Shown piece by piece: positions 10,640-21,985 of a DNA stretch of 64,000 bases; position 1 is the stretch's first letter; each line of letters opens with the position of its first letter. Source of the stretch: Anomaloglossus baeobatrachus (taxonomy: Eukaryota; Chordata; Amphibia; Anura; Aromobatidae). Position numbers and translations under genes: made by a program. Under the pieces are notes generated by a model. It did no database searches and was not told the origin of the DNA. It worked only from the letters and a program-made list of their open reading frames with translations. The stretch covers positions 244,833,451-244,897,450 of the forward strand of contig NC_134358.1 in assembly GCF_048569485.1 (NCBI RefSeq), written 5' to 3'.

Positions 10640-11218
10640 TCAGTGGTTGACCGCCACCTTGCCATGCACGCCCAGTGTGGTTTGCAAATTCCTTCTGTTG
10701 CCATCAAAATTCATGTTGGTGCCAGTTCACACACAGCCACCGCACCCTGGTCCATAGGCATCATTATTTAAGCACCACCTGCCTGAGGCTGTTCCGCCCT
10801 TCATCCATGCTTGCTGGTCTGGCACTGTGAGAGCCAGTTCTGACATTGTGCTGGTGTGTGTGGTTCTGCCACACACACTGGCACCTGGGCTGCCTTTATT
10901 CGCAGTTGTCAGTCCTTGCAGCATGGGAGCAGTTCTGACATTCCCCGGGTAAGTGGTGTTCTTATATGGTCCTGTTCAAGTCATTATATGAGACCTTATG
11001 GTACGATATTAATTTATAACATAGTGTAGGGACCCCCCTATAGAGATTTGCCGTGACGGGGCAGGGGGGCTCAAATCATTGATCAATAATTTGCAAAAAA
11101 TCTAATTGAATTGTTACAGTAGGAATGAATTTGTGAATTTTACACTTTTTATTTTTTCATTGTTGCATGCCATTCATGAGCAGTGCTGGCTCCCCTCTTC
11201 TTTGTGTATTCCCTTAGT

Positions 11219-11443
11219 GTATGATAAAAATAACAGGCGCATCGGCGCCATTCTTGTGATGTTGGCACCATATCTCCTGGGACTTGTGTGACCTTGTTAT
11301 ACCACATGAGCGCTGCAGCCAATCAGCAATAGGTTGCAGTTTTCAGACTTCACAGGAATAAAGCAGAATGACTAGTTGCAGTGCTTATGTGACTTAACAA
11401 AATCATGTGTGCCCTGAGATATCTGGCAATGACATCTGAAGTG
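11219..11443. other. No recognisable feature
   Basis: Short AT-rich stretch between the foldback element and the next inverted-repeat element. No gene is seen. Confidence 0.4.
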
Positions 11444-12533
11444 CAGTGGAACCTTGGATAACGAGCATAATTCCGGGAGTGTGCTCTTAAACCAAGTTAC
11501 TCTTATATCAAGCAAATTTTCCCATAGGAAATAATTGAAACACAGACAATTTGCTGTACTTATACAAACTTATTACAGTAATACAAAACAATGTACTGTA
11601 TGCATATAAATTACACAATACTGTACAGTAAAAAACAAAACAAATTAAACTGCACTTTAGCATACAATAAAATTGTAGGTGTGCGAGAGGTACAGTACAA
11701 GCAATGTGCTGTACTGACTGACAGAAAGAAAGTACAATACTGTATCCACAAATGCAAATTGATAGATATGCTATATAGTATATACTGTACTGTGCAATGG
11801 TACAGAAAGTTACCTTCAGAGCGGGTCAGAGTGCAGTGAAAGGACAGAACCGGAAGTGCATACGGTGAGGATTAGCTCTTATTGCAAAGCATTGCTCTTA
11901 AACTAAAGGCCCCATCACACGCAACAACGTATCTAACGATATATCGCCAGGGTAACGGATTCCGTGACGCACATCCGGCATCGTTAGCAGTCGTTGCGTG
12001 TGATACCAACGAACGACCGTTAACGATGGAAAATACTCACCAAATCGTCCATCGTTGACACGTCGTTCATTTTCTAAAAATCGTTGATTGTTGAGGTCGC
12101 AGGTTGTTCATCGTTCCCGAGGCAGCACACATCGCTACGTGTGACACCGCGGGAACGACAAACTACCGCTTACCTGCGGCCGCCGGCAGTGAGGAAGGAA
12201 GGAGGTGGTCGGGATGTTATGGCCGCTCATCTCCACCCCTCCGCTTCTATTGGGCGGCCGCTTAGTGATGCCGCTGTGACGCTGCACGAACCGCCCCCTT
12301 AGATAGGAGACGGTTCGCCGGCCACATCGACCTCGCTAGGCAGGTAAGCCCATGTGACGGCTCCGAACAATATTGTGCGCCATGGGCAGCGATTTGTCCG
12401 TGACGCACAAACGACAGGGGCGCAAGCGATATCGCTGCATGTGACGGGGCCTTAAGTTACAAATTTGTAAAAAGCTTTGCTTGTCTTGCAAAACGCTCTC
12501 AAACCAAGTTACTCTTAAACCAAGGTTCAACTG
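11444..12533. mobile_element. Pogo/Tigger-like inverted-repeat element, host of a nested MITE
   Basis: The left end CAGTGGAACCTTGG is mirrored by CCAAGGTTCAACTG at the right, followed by TA. The left flank TG may be a mutated TA. A second matched pair lies inside (CTCTTAAACCAAGTTACTCTTA). No transposase frame remains. A MITE at 11907-12452 sits within it. Tc1/mariner-pogo assignment is inferred from ends and TA target. Confidence 0.55.
11907..12452. mobile_element. PIF/Harbinger-like MITE, GC-rich, TSD TAA
   Basis: Ends AGGCCCCATCACACGC and GTGACGGGGCCT, flanked by TAA on both sides (11904-11906, 12453-12455). The interior shares the CACACATCGCT, GAGGAAGGAAGGAGGTGG and CTCATCTCC..CCCCTCCGC blocks with other copies in this window. 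Non-coding. A 3-bp TWA duplication fits PIF/Harbinger. Confidence 0.7.
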
Positions 12534-13087
12534 TATCTGTTATTTTACGTTGGGCAATAAAACTGTCATTCAAAATGTATAAAGCAGTAGTAAGATATTT
12601 AAAAGAAAGAAGGAACACACTTGTGTGATGTGACCGATCAGAAGCCCTGGCCAACAATCTCTTCCTACAAGGCGCAGCTCCTGCTGACTGGCTCCAAGGA
12701 AATGGACAGCTCCAAAGTCGACCTCCGACTGCAGATCTCAATAGCATCTCAGGTCAATGAATGTGTAGAATTAAGAAAGTCCTCATCAATGTGTGATCCA
12801 GTGCGGCAAGAATTTATCACTGAATGAAGAAATCTAATTCTGCATTAAAATAAAAGTGACATTTAAGTAAAAACAGATAGGCAAAGACTGATTTAGATAA
12901 TACATATAACTGACAAACTCTCAGGGTATGTTCACATGTGGCAGGTTTGTTGCAGAAATTTTTTCGATTTTCCTATTTACTTGATTGGAGTTAGCAGAAA
13001 TCCATATACATGCTGCAGAGACAACCCCAGAGGTATGAAGCGGATTGTAAAGCTGGTGTGTGAGGATAGCCTTTCCAGGAAACAGTC
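12456..13087. other. Element tail and unclassified DNA
   Basis: After the end of the TA-flanked element at 12533 there is no gene. A stretch from about 12924 (GGTATGTTCACATGTGGCAGG) looks like the start of another decayed MITE. Confidence 0.35.
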
Positions 13088-13090
13088 TTA

Positions 13091-13455
13091 GGCTATGTGC
13101 GCACGTTGCGTATTTGCATGCAGTTACACTGCGATCTGCACCGCAGCGTAACTGCATGCGTCCTGCGTCCCCAGCACAATCTATGAAGATTATGCAGGAG
13201 ACGTGCGCACGTGGCGTATTAGAGCGCAGCGCTTCGGCTGCTGCCTGAAGCGCACATTCTAAGGAGTGACATGACACATCTTTCCTGCGCTCTGCATGCA
13301 GCCCCCGCTCTGTCTATGGGAGGGGCTGCACTCAGCGCATGAAATCGGCTTTTTTTTCATTACGGACTCTTTCTGCAGCGATTTGAAGCGTACGTGTGCT
13401 GTTCAAATCGCTGCAGAAATTTCTGCAGGGACAAACGTTACGTGCGCACATAGCC
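13091..13455. mobile_element. MITE with TATGTGCGCAC ends, TSD TTA
   Basis: GGCTATGTGCGCACGT at the left is matched by ACGTGCGCACATAGCC at the right, each flanked by TTA (13088-13090, 13456-13458). A relative lies at 53342-53725. Non-coding. Confidence 0.75.
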
Positions 13456-13642
13456 TTATGGTTTCAGAGACCAGACATCAATGGTCTGATCAGTTTTAAC
13501 CCTTTATGTATACAGGTATATTTACTGATCAGCCACAACAATAAAACCACTGACGTGACGTGAAACTGAATACAATTCTGTGGACTCCGCTTTCAGGCCT
13601 TCTGTCGAAGCTATACACTCAACATATATAAGTAGTGACATA

Positions 13643-14604
<962 letters not shown>

Positions 14605-14607
14605 TAA

Positions 14608-15002
14608 CAAAATAGGATATGGAGAGAATCCAATTTAAATTTAGCAAAACAAAAAATTCCTGAAATGTACAATCTTTATTAAAAATATTTAAAAACACAA
14701 TAAGTGGATGTGTAAAAGAAAAACTCCATAAAAAAGTGACCGGACAGGTCCGGTTTATATGGAAAGTAGTGTAAACAAGGATATATGACATATGGTGAAC
14801 CTAAAGGGCCCTACGGTGACTCCCATCTTTACCCCAGCCAGGCCTCCTGATGAACTTGAAACACAGGAGAAACGCATTGAGGCCGTTTATTTTGGATTAC
14901 TACATCTATAAGGGAAGTTATTGACATTTCTTTCTCTTTTTTTTGTTTGAGCTGTAGCTCTTGTTTTTGATTCATTCCTGCGGGGTGCTGTGGTGCACAC
15001 CA
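14608..15002. other. Unclassified repeat-like sequence
   Basis: No gene. The string CTCCTGATGAACTTGAAACA followed by AAACGCATTGAGG resembles a motif I associate with retroelement 3' regions in frog genomes, possibly Penelope-like. Identification is weak. Confidence 0.25.
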
Positions 15003-15120
15003 GTAAGGCTGCTTTCACACTACGTTTTTTTAATATGCGTCCTGAACGTTTTTATGCTGCAAAACTGATCCAGTACAAATGAGTTTTAATTTCAATGCAT
15101 TTGCAATGGACGCACGTTAA
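15003..15120. mobile_element. Left piece of a MITE split by the LTR element
   Basis: Begins TAAGGCTGCTTTCACACTACG, a common MITE terminus, and breaks at TTAA where the LTR element has inserted. The remainder seems to continue at 19731 onward. Confidence 0.45.
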
Positions 15121-16225
15121 TGTGGCGCCCTGGACTAGCCAGGTCGTCACAGATAACACACAAACACCCCCACCCCCACTAGACAATAACATTAGCCAAA
15201 CACAAAACCCTTGTTGCCTCCCTCCAGGGTCTGATGTCCACACCAGGTGGGGCGGAGCCAAGCGGTTGGCCTCACCCACCGAGGAGTTCACAGGCCTTGA
15301 GGCGGGAAAAGTGACAGAGTTTGGAGGTGAAAGTGAGAGGAGTCAAGTGAAGGGTGTCTGGGTTTGTGGCCCAGGCACTAACGACAAGGCTGGCAGACGG
15401 TGGTGGCTGTCTGCAGGAGTGGTAAAGCAACGCGGAACCGTAGGACCGGGGTCGGGCGGTAGCCCGCCGGTACCGACCGGGGAGCGGAGTGAAACCAGCA
15501 CACACAGGCAGGGCCATTGGACCCCAACCAGGCTTGGAGCCGCCGACAATAGTCAAATCCGAGTGTGACCGGAACCCCAGGGGTTTCCTAACAGCCAAAG
15601 ACCCGATAGAAGGCAACCGTCCACACCGTGAGGGTATACAGCTACCGCCTAAGGCTAGAGACCCAAGGGCCAGTGCCTGCGGGCAAACGGGCTCCTCCGG
15701 CATCCATACACCGGGGAGCAGACTACCGTTGGGGATCCATCGTAGTCAAACAAGTACACAAAGGTGCAGGGAAAGACAGCCGCCATCACCTGTCCAGGGA
15801 GAGACACTGCAGCTGGCTGCAGGACCCGTCCATCCAGCCGTTTGGTTTACCGAGGACTTTATGCATCTCTTACTGAGTGAGTACACCCGTGCCATCCGGC
15901 ACCGCGCCACGCTGTCCCTGCAACTCTGCACCTCACCAACCCTGCCTCCCAGTCACATCACCGGGCCCCGGGACCACCGACTCCTACCCACGGAGGGGGA
16001 AAACAACATTTCAGCTGCTCCCTACCATCGCTCCCGGGATCCCCGTCACTAGCAGTGGTGGTGCCCATCTTCACCACAACCCGTGGGTGGCGTCACAGAC
16101 TAAATCTCCCAAACCAACCACCCCCTTTCACTCACGGGCGAGGAGCGCCGCTCGAGCAGCAGCCGCAGCAGCGCCGGACCCGAGCGTTAGCGAGCGCAGC
16201 GGCGGCGTCCTCCCCGCCCGCGACA
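15121..16225 (+). repeat. 5' LTR of the non-autonomous element
   Basis: 1105 bp, TG..CA. Its first 30 bases (GCGCCCTGGACTAGCCAGG, then TCGTCACAG) are shared with the solo LTRs at 28.3, 31.5 and 51.4 kb, so all belong to one related group. Confidence 0.8.
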
Positions 16226-17986
16226 ACTTGGCGTCACGAACAGGATTGAACGCATCTACTTACCAGTAGAAGTGTGCCTTGTGATCTCTCCCGGCAGTGT
16301 CCGGCCGAAAATTTTGAAGCGCCGCCATCTTGGTGCGAAAATCTCCCGCTCGAGCGTCTTCTCCGAGCAGGGAAGGCGCGAAAGCGAAGCCCAGCCCCCA
16401 ACAAACGGAAGTGCTGAAGAGAACCAAGGGGGGGCGGGTGTGTGTCTGCCTGATGTAGCCGAGGCTATAAGAGCGGGGACGCCAGGACTCTGCAAAGATA
16501 CCCGGTTCCTGGAAGCAGCTTGCAACATGTCCGCACCACCTGAGAGGCCTGAGTCTCTGGAGCCTGCCCTCGGGACGGCGGCTTGGCTGAATACCCAAGT
16601 GATGCTGTTGTGCTGCCGTCACCGGGCCCAAGTACGGAACCTGCTAAATCGCTGGACCGCTGAGATGGAGGAGCTGGCTGCGGTCGTGCGGGCGCATGAA
16701 ATAGAGGCCATGCTAGAGGAGCTGGTGAGTGACCCACGCCCTTGTGCCCCTGAAGGACCGGCCGCTAAGGCTGAAGGGTGCAGTCTACCTCTGGCCCCAG
16801 CAGGGCCCGACCCATCGCCTGTGCTGACCGCCCGTACAACCCCGCTCAGACCGCCGTCCCCGATGGAGGTGGCAGAGTCCGTGTTGCCCCGCCAGGGCCC
16901 GGAGGCCCGAGAGGAAGCCAGCCAATCATAAGCTGGAGCGGGTGACTTAGAAAAACCGATGGCAGACCTCCATACACCGGCCAATGACGGGTCATTTGCC
17001 ACTGAGGAGCCACGAGTCTGGGCTGAGCTGGAAACCGTTAACGATCTGCCAAGTCCCACCATTAGTCCCCTGGAGTCGGATGACAGCAGCTCGGGGGCTG
17101 ACACAGAACCGGTGTCGGAGTCCGAGGAAGCGGGTGAGAGTCTTCCCAACGGCAATGCGCCAGTAGCTTTCTATGTCCTGCGTGGTGGAGGGAACGGATA
17201 CCGGGCGGCCCTCTCCCACCAGGCCTGCCACCGGATGTTTGCAACATTAACAGCGGAGGGCGAGGCCACCTCAGAGGAAGAGGTGGAATAGGCAGCGGTC
17301 CTCCATTGCAAGCAAGTTGTCCCCCGTTGAGACCCTCAGCAGTTTAATTGAATGACAAAAATCAACCGAAAAGATCATCTGATTAGCTACAGTGATTATC
17401 CCGGCCATTGCCGGCAAGTTGTCCCCGAAGGGACTCTGTGTGTTTTTACCACCCACATGAGGAACTACTCATAAACATGGCCGAGAACTGTCTGGCCACC
17501 CATGAACTGGTGGGCTTGTAAATAGTTTTGTGGGATGGAAACCGTTGCCGCCTCCGCAGAGGCAGATTGGAGGAAGGGCCCGCAGCAGAGCAGGCTGGGG
17601 CCCGGCCACCACCAGGACCGGTGGCCATCCTCTGGGGGTCAGGGGTCCCCAGGACGTGGGGTCCCCTGAGGTGACAGCCGGGTGCGAGTAACCGTACCCG
17701 TTCCCGCTTGGTCAGCCTGAACCTGGACTGGGGTCAAGGGGTGCTGCCCACTTCTTAGGGGCAGCATCAAAGCTAGGTTGCTTGGGTGGGAGAGTGGAAG
17801 ACATCCGTCCGTTAATATTAAAAGTGTTTTTATATGTGCAACGTTTAAGTGACCTAACAAAAATGCTTGTGTTTTGATATGTTGACAAGTTATTTATGTT
17901 TTTACAGTTTTGAAAAAATAAATAAATAAATAAAACCGGTGATGGACGGGCATCCCGCGGACGGTCTGCATTTCACCAAGGGGGAA

Positions 17987-19726
17987 TGTGGCGCCCTCGA
18001 CTAGCCAGGTCGTCACAGATAACACACAAACACCCCCACCCCCACCCCCACTAGACAGTAACATTAGCCAAACACAAAACCCTTGTTGCCTCCCTCCATG
18101 GTCTGATGTCCACACCAGGTGGGGCGGAGCCAAGTGGTTGGCCCCACCCACCGAGGAGTTCACAGGCCTGGAGGCGGGAAAAGTGACAGTTAGAGTTTGG
18201 AGGTGAAAGTGAGAGGAGTCAAGTGAAGGGTGTCTGGGTTTGTGGCCCAGGCACTAACAACAAGGTTGGCAGACGGTGGTGGCCGTCTGCAGGAGTGGTG
18301 AAGCAACGCGGAACCGTAGGACCGGGGACGGGCGTTGGCCCGCCGGTACCGACCGGGGACCGAAGTGAAGCCAGCACACACAGGCAGGGCCATTGGACCC
18401 CGACCAGGCTTGGAGCCGCCGACAATAGTCAAATCCGAGTGTGACCGGAACCCCAGGGGTTTCTTAAAATCCAAAGACCCGATAGAAGGCAACCGCCCAC
18501 ACCGTGAGGGTATATAGCTACCGCCTAAGGCTAGAGACCCAAGGGCCAGCGCCTGCAGGCAATTGGGCTCCTCCGGCATCCATACACCGGGGAGCAGACT
18601 ACCGTTGGGGATCCATCGTAGTCAAACAAGTACACAAAGGTGCAGGGAAAGACAGTCGCCATCACCTGTCCGGGAAAAGACACTGCAGCCAGCTGCGGGA
18701 CCCGTCCATCCAGCCGTTTGGTTTACCAAGGACTTTGTGCATCTCTTACTGAGTGAGTACACCCGTGCCATCCGTCACCGCGCCGTGCTGTCCCTGCAAC
18801 CCTGCACCTCACCAACCTTGCCTCCCCGTCACACCACCGGGCCCCGGGACCACTGACCCCTACCCACGGAGGGGAAAAACAACATCCCAGCTGCTCCCCA
18901 CCATCACTCCCGGGATCCCTGTCACCAGCAGCGGTGGTGCCCATCTTCACCACAACCCGTGGGTGGCGTCACGGACTAAGGGTGGCTTTGCACGTTGCAA
19001 CATCGCACGTGCGATGTCGGTGGGGTCAAATCGAAAGTGACGCACATCCGGCGTCACTTTCGACATCGTTGTGTGTAAATTCTAGATGATACGATTAACG
19101 AGCGCAAAAGCGTCGTTATCGTATCATCGTTGCAAGCTCCGACTTTTCCATAATTTTGCTGCAGCGATGGTACGATGCTGTTCCTCGTTCCTGCGGCAGC
19201 ACACATCGCTGTGTGTTACGCCGAAGGAGCGAGGAACTTCACCTTACCTGCCGCCGGTGGCTCTACGGAAGGAAGGAGGTGGGCAGGATGTTTACATCCT
19301 GCTCATCTCCACCCCTCCGCTGCTATTGGCCGCCTGCCGTGTATCGACGCTATGACGCCACACGACCCGCCCCCTTAGGAAGGAGGCGGGTCTCCGGCCA
19401 GAGCGACGGTCGCAGGGCAGGTGAGTGCATGTGAAGCTGGCGTAGCGATAATGTTCGCTACGCCAGCTATCACAAGATATCGTACCTGCGATGGGGGCGG
19501 GGACTATCGCGTGCGACATCGCAGCATCGGCTTGCGATGTCGCAACGTGCAAAGCCCGCCTAAATCCCCCAAACCAACCACCCCCTTTCACTCATGGGCG
19601 AGGAGCGCTGCTCGAGTCCCCGGATCCGGCCCACCGCTCGAGCCACCGAGCAGCAGCAGCCGCAGCAGCGCCAGACCCGAGCGTTAGCGAACGAGCGCAG
19701 CGGCGGCGTCCTCCCCGCCCACGACA
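17987..19726 (+). repeat. 3' LTR, interrupted by a MITE
   Basis: Matches the 5' LTR on both sides of a TAA-flanked MITE at 18980-19560. The MITE arrived after the retroelement. Confidence 0.8.
18980..19560. mobile_element. PIF/Harbinger-like MITE inside the 3' LTR, TSD TAA
   Basis: GGGTGGCTTTGCACGTTGCA at the left is matched by TGCAACGTGC..AAAGCCCGCC read at the right, flanked by TAA (18977-18979, 19561-19563). It contains the shared GTGGGGTCAAATCGAAAGTG and GGAAGGAAGGAGGTGGG blocks. Non-coding. Confidence 0.75.
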
Positions 19727-19730
19727 TTAA

Positions 19731-19895
19731 CATGCGTTCACATGCGTTTGCGTGCGGTATAGTGAGGATCCAGCGACTTGCAGTATTTTAACATTTTTCA
19801 AAAATGCTTTTATAGCATTTTTGAGCTGCATCCAAATACTCTGTGCCACTGGATCCTGACTATACAGCACGCAAACGCATGTGAACGGTGGCATG
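19731..19895. repeat. Hairpin repeat flanking the LTR element
   Basis: CACATGCGTTTGCGTGCGGT (about 19739-19758) is mirrored by ACAGCACGCAAACGCATGTG at about 19864-19883, with AGGATCCAG pairing inside. Probably the continuation of the MITE broken at 15120. Confidence 0.5.
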
Positions 19896-19942
19896 CTGAT
19901 AGACAGGATCCTGTTGGGAAGAAAACAGCCTGGCGTGATCAG

Positions 19943-19987
19943 AGTCTCTCTCTCTGTCTGTCTGTCGGTCTCTCTCTCTCTCTTTGT
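19943..19987. repeat. TC/TCTG microsatellite
   Basis: Run of TCTC and CTGT repeats, slightly impure. Confidence 0.85.
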
Positions 19988-20089
19988 CAGTCTATCCCTC
20001 GCCCTCCCACTCTCATACTCACTGATACACGATCACCGGCGCTGCGCTACACGGCTGTCACACTGCTCTGGTGGCTTCTCCTCTTTTGA

Positions 20090-20695
20090 AAATGCCGGCC
20101 GCTCATTATTCCATCTTGTATTCACGACTTCCCCCGCCCACCGGCGCCTGATTGATTGCAGTCAGACACGCCCCCACGCTGAATGACAGCTGTCTCACTG
20201 CAACCAATCACAGCCACCGGTGGGCTGTTCTATATCGTGCAGTACAATAAATAAATAATTTTAAAAAATGGCATGCGGTCCCCCCAAAGTTTGATGCCAA
20301 ACAAGATAAAGCCAAACGGCTGAAGGCTAGTATTCTCAGGATGGGGAGCGCCATGTTATGGGGAGCCCCCCAGCCAAAAAATATCAGCCCGCAGCCGCCC
20401 GGAATTGCCGCATCCCGGCTCATCCCGAATTGCCCTGGTGCGTTGGCAATCGGAGTAATAAATAGTTAATGGCAGCTCATAGCAGCCACTAACTCCTAGG
20501 TTAATCATGGCAGGCGTCTATGAGATGACCAATGATTAACCTGTAAGTGAAAGTAACTAAACACAAACACCGAAAAAATCCTTTATTTGGAATAAAATAC
20601 AAAAAAAAAAAAAATCCTCTTTCACCACTTTATTAAAATTCCCAAATACCCCTCCAGGTCCGGCATAATCCACACAGGGTCCATTTGGATTTAGC
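20090..20695. repeat. Unclassified interspersed repeat
   Basis: Contains GCTGAAGGCTAGTATTCTCA, CCCCCCAGCC and CCTTTATTTGGAATAAAATA with an A-run at about 20602. I recall this consensus as a frequent frog repeat, but the class is unknown to me. No coding frame. Confidence 0.4.
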
Positions 20696-20704
20696 ACGGT
20701 ATGT

Positions 20705-21494
20705 GTTAGAGTACTGTCTCACTAAACGATGTACCAGCGATTCCGACCACAATATGACCTGGTCAGGATCGCTGGTGCGTTGCTACATGGTCGCTGGTGA
20801 GCTGTCAATCAGCCAGAACTCACCAGTGACCAGCCACTTTGCGCTTGGTAACCAAGGTACACATCGGGTTACTAAGCAAAGCGCTTTGCTTAGTTACCCG
20901 ATATTTACCCTGGTTAGGTGTGCAAGGAGTCAGCGATGGCAGCCTGTAAGCATGTACGCTGGTAACCAGGGTAAATATCGAGTAACCAAGCAAAGCGCTT
21001 TGCTTGGTTACCCGATATTTACCTTGGTTACCAGCGTACAATGCTTAGCGCTGGCTCCCTGCACACGTAGCCAGGGTAAATATCGGGTAACTAACCAAAG
21101 TGCTTTGCTTAGTAACCCGATGTGTACCCTGGTTACGTGTGCAGGGAGCCAGCGCTAAGCGGTGCACGCTGGTAACCAAGGTAAATATCGGGTAACCAAG
21201 CAAAGCGCTTTGCTTAGTTACCCGATACTTACCCTGGTGTGTACGCTGCTTACACAGAGTCGGTGCTCGTTGGTCTCCCGCCGTCAAACACACCGATGTG
21301 TGCTGCACAACGGGAGACCAACGAGTAAAAAATGAACCAGAACAATGTGTAATGATCAGCGATTTCACAGCAGGGGCCAGGTCGCTGCTTAGTGTCACAC
21401 ACAGCGAGATCGCTGATGAGGTCACTGGAACGTCACAAAACCTGTGACTCAGCAGCGATCTCACTAGCGATCTCGCTATGTGAGAATTACCCCT
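20705..21494. mobile_element. MITE with internal GGTAACC hairpins (reverse orientation copy)
   Basis: Related in reverse orientation to 49747-50594: both hold CCTGGTCAGGATCGCTG, TACATGGTCGCTGGTGAGCT and GCGATCTCGCT blocks. The middle (about 20850-21240) is a chain of imperfect palindromes built on GGGTAACCAAGCAAAGCGCT and GATATTTACC. Ends are degraded. Non-coding. Confidence 0.6.
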
Positions 21495-21654
21495 GAGTGG
21501 ATACACTTATTGTTAACACTGTTGTGTGAGCTTGGTTATTTAACCTTTTTGATCAGACTTGTTAAGTTGTGGATAGCATTATTATTGGCAGGATTTAGTT
21601 TAAGGACTCAACACGGTCTCCAAGGGTGAGTCTAGAGTGAGCGGGGGCGACAGG

Positions 21655-21985
21655 GTCATCGGCACGTGCACCCAGCTTTGTATCCGTCAGCATTGAGCTT
21701 TTCTGATGCCATGTGTCTATCCTGACATCAGAGAGGTGTAGTAAGCCTGACTGGAAGTGCGGACGACTTCAGATCATGGGCAGTGAGCATTTCTGAAACC
21801 GAGACGCATACACTGCATCAGAAAAGCTAAATGCTGATGGGTACAAAGCAGCGTGCACGTGCCAAAGACGCTGGCTGTTGTGAAGCATGTAATCACAGGC
21901 CTAATTAGCATCTCATAAACGGTCTTTACAAATACTTTTTCCAAAGATCTGTTTATGCATGCTAGTATATGAAGGGACTGTTAGG
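21655..21985. mobile_element. Foldback repeat fragment
   Basis: A hairpin pairs GCACGTGCACCCAGCTTTGT (about 21662) with ACAAAGCAGCGTGCACGTGC (about 21843). The right flank (about 21900-21985, ATACTTTTTCCAAAGATC) resembles the arms of the foldback at 24000-24640, so the LTR starting near 21985 may have broken one of these. Confidence 0.45.

Larger units (their letters stand above)
908..11205. mobile_element. Foldback element split by the hAT insertion
   Basis: With the hAT (1277-10306) removed, bases 908-1276 plus 10315-10518 form a left arm of about 570 bp. This arm is a near reverse complement of the right arm at 10641-11205. A loop of about 120 bp separates the arms. The 13-bp string GTATTCCCTTAGT occurs at both outer edges (896-908 and 11206-11218), so a target duplication of 9-13 bp is likely, as in Mutator-like elements. 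No transposase is visible, so it is non-autonomous. The superfamily is inferred from duplication length only. Confidence 0.7.
15121..19726 (+). mobile_element. Non-autonomous LTR retrotransposon with two LTRs
   Basis: A fossil of about 4.6 kb. LTRs at 15121-16225 and 17987-19726 start TGTGGCGCCCT and end GACA; the second is lengthened by a nested MITE. A 4-bp TTAA flanks the whole (15117-15120, 19727-19730). A polypurine tract AAGGGGGAA (17978-17986) abuts the 3' LTR, and a primer-binding site would start at about 16226. The 1.76-kb interior has no recognisable protease, reverse transcriptase or integrase, so it would depend on a helper. It holds a proline-rich frame of about 219 codons of unknown nature at 16272-16931. 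The two LTRs are similar, suggesting moderate to young age. Confidence 0.8.

Noticed and set aside
15095-16052. Frames of 157-187 codons
   Set aside because: They lie in the LTR, and equivalent frames recur in the second LTR; GC-rich sequence makes chance frames long.
16272-16931. A 219-codon proline-rich frame as a host gene
   Set aside because: It lies between the two LTRs of a retroelement and has no host domain.
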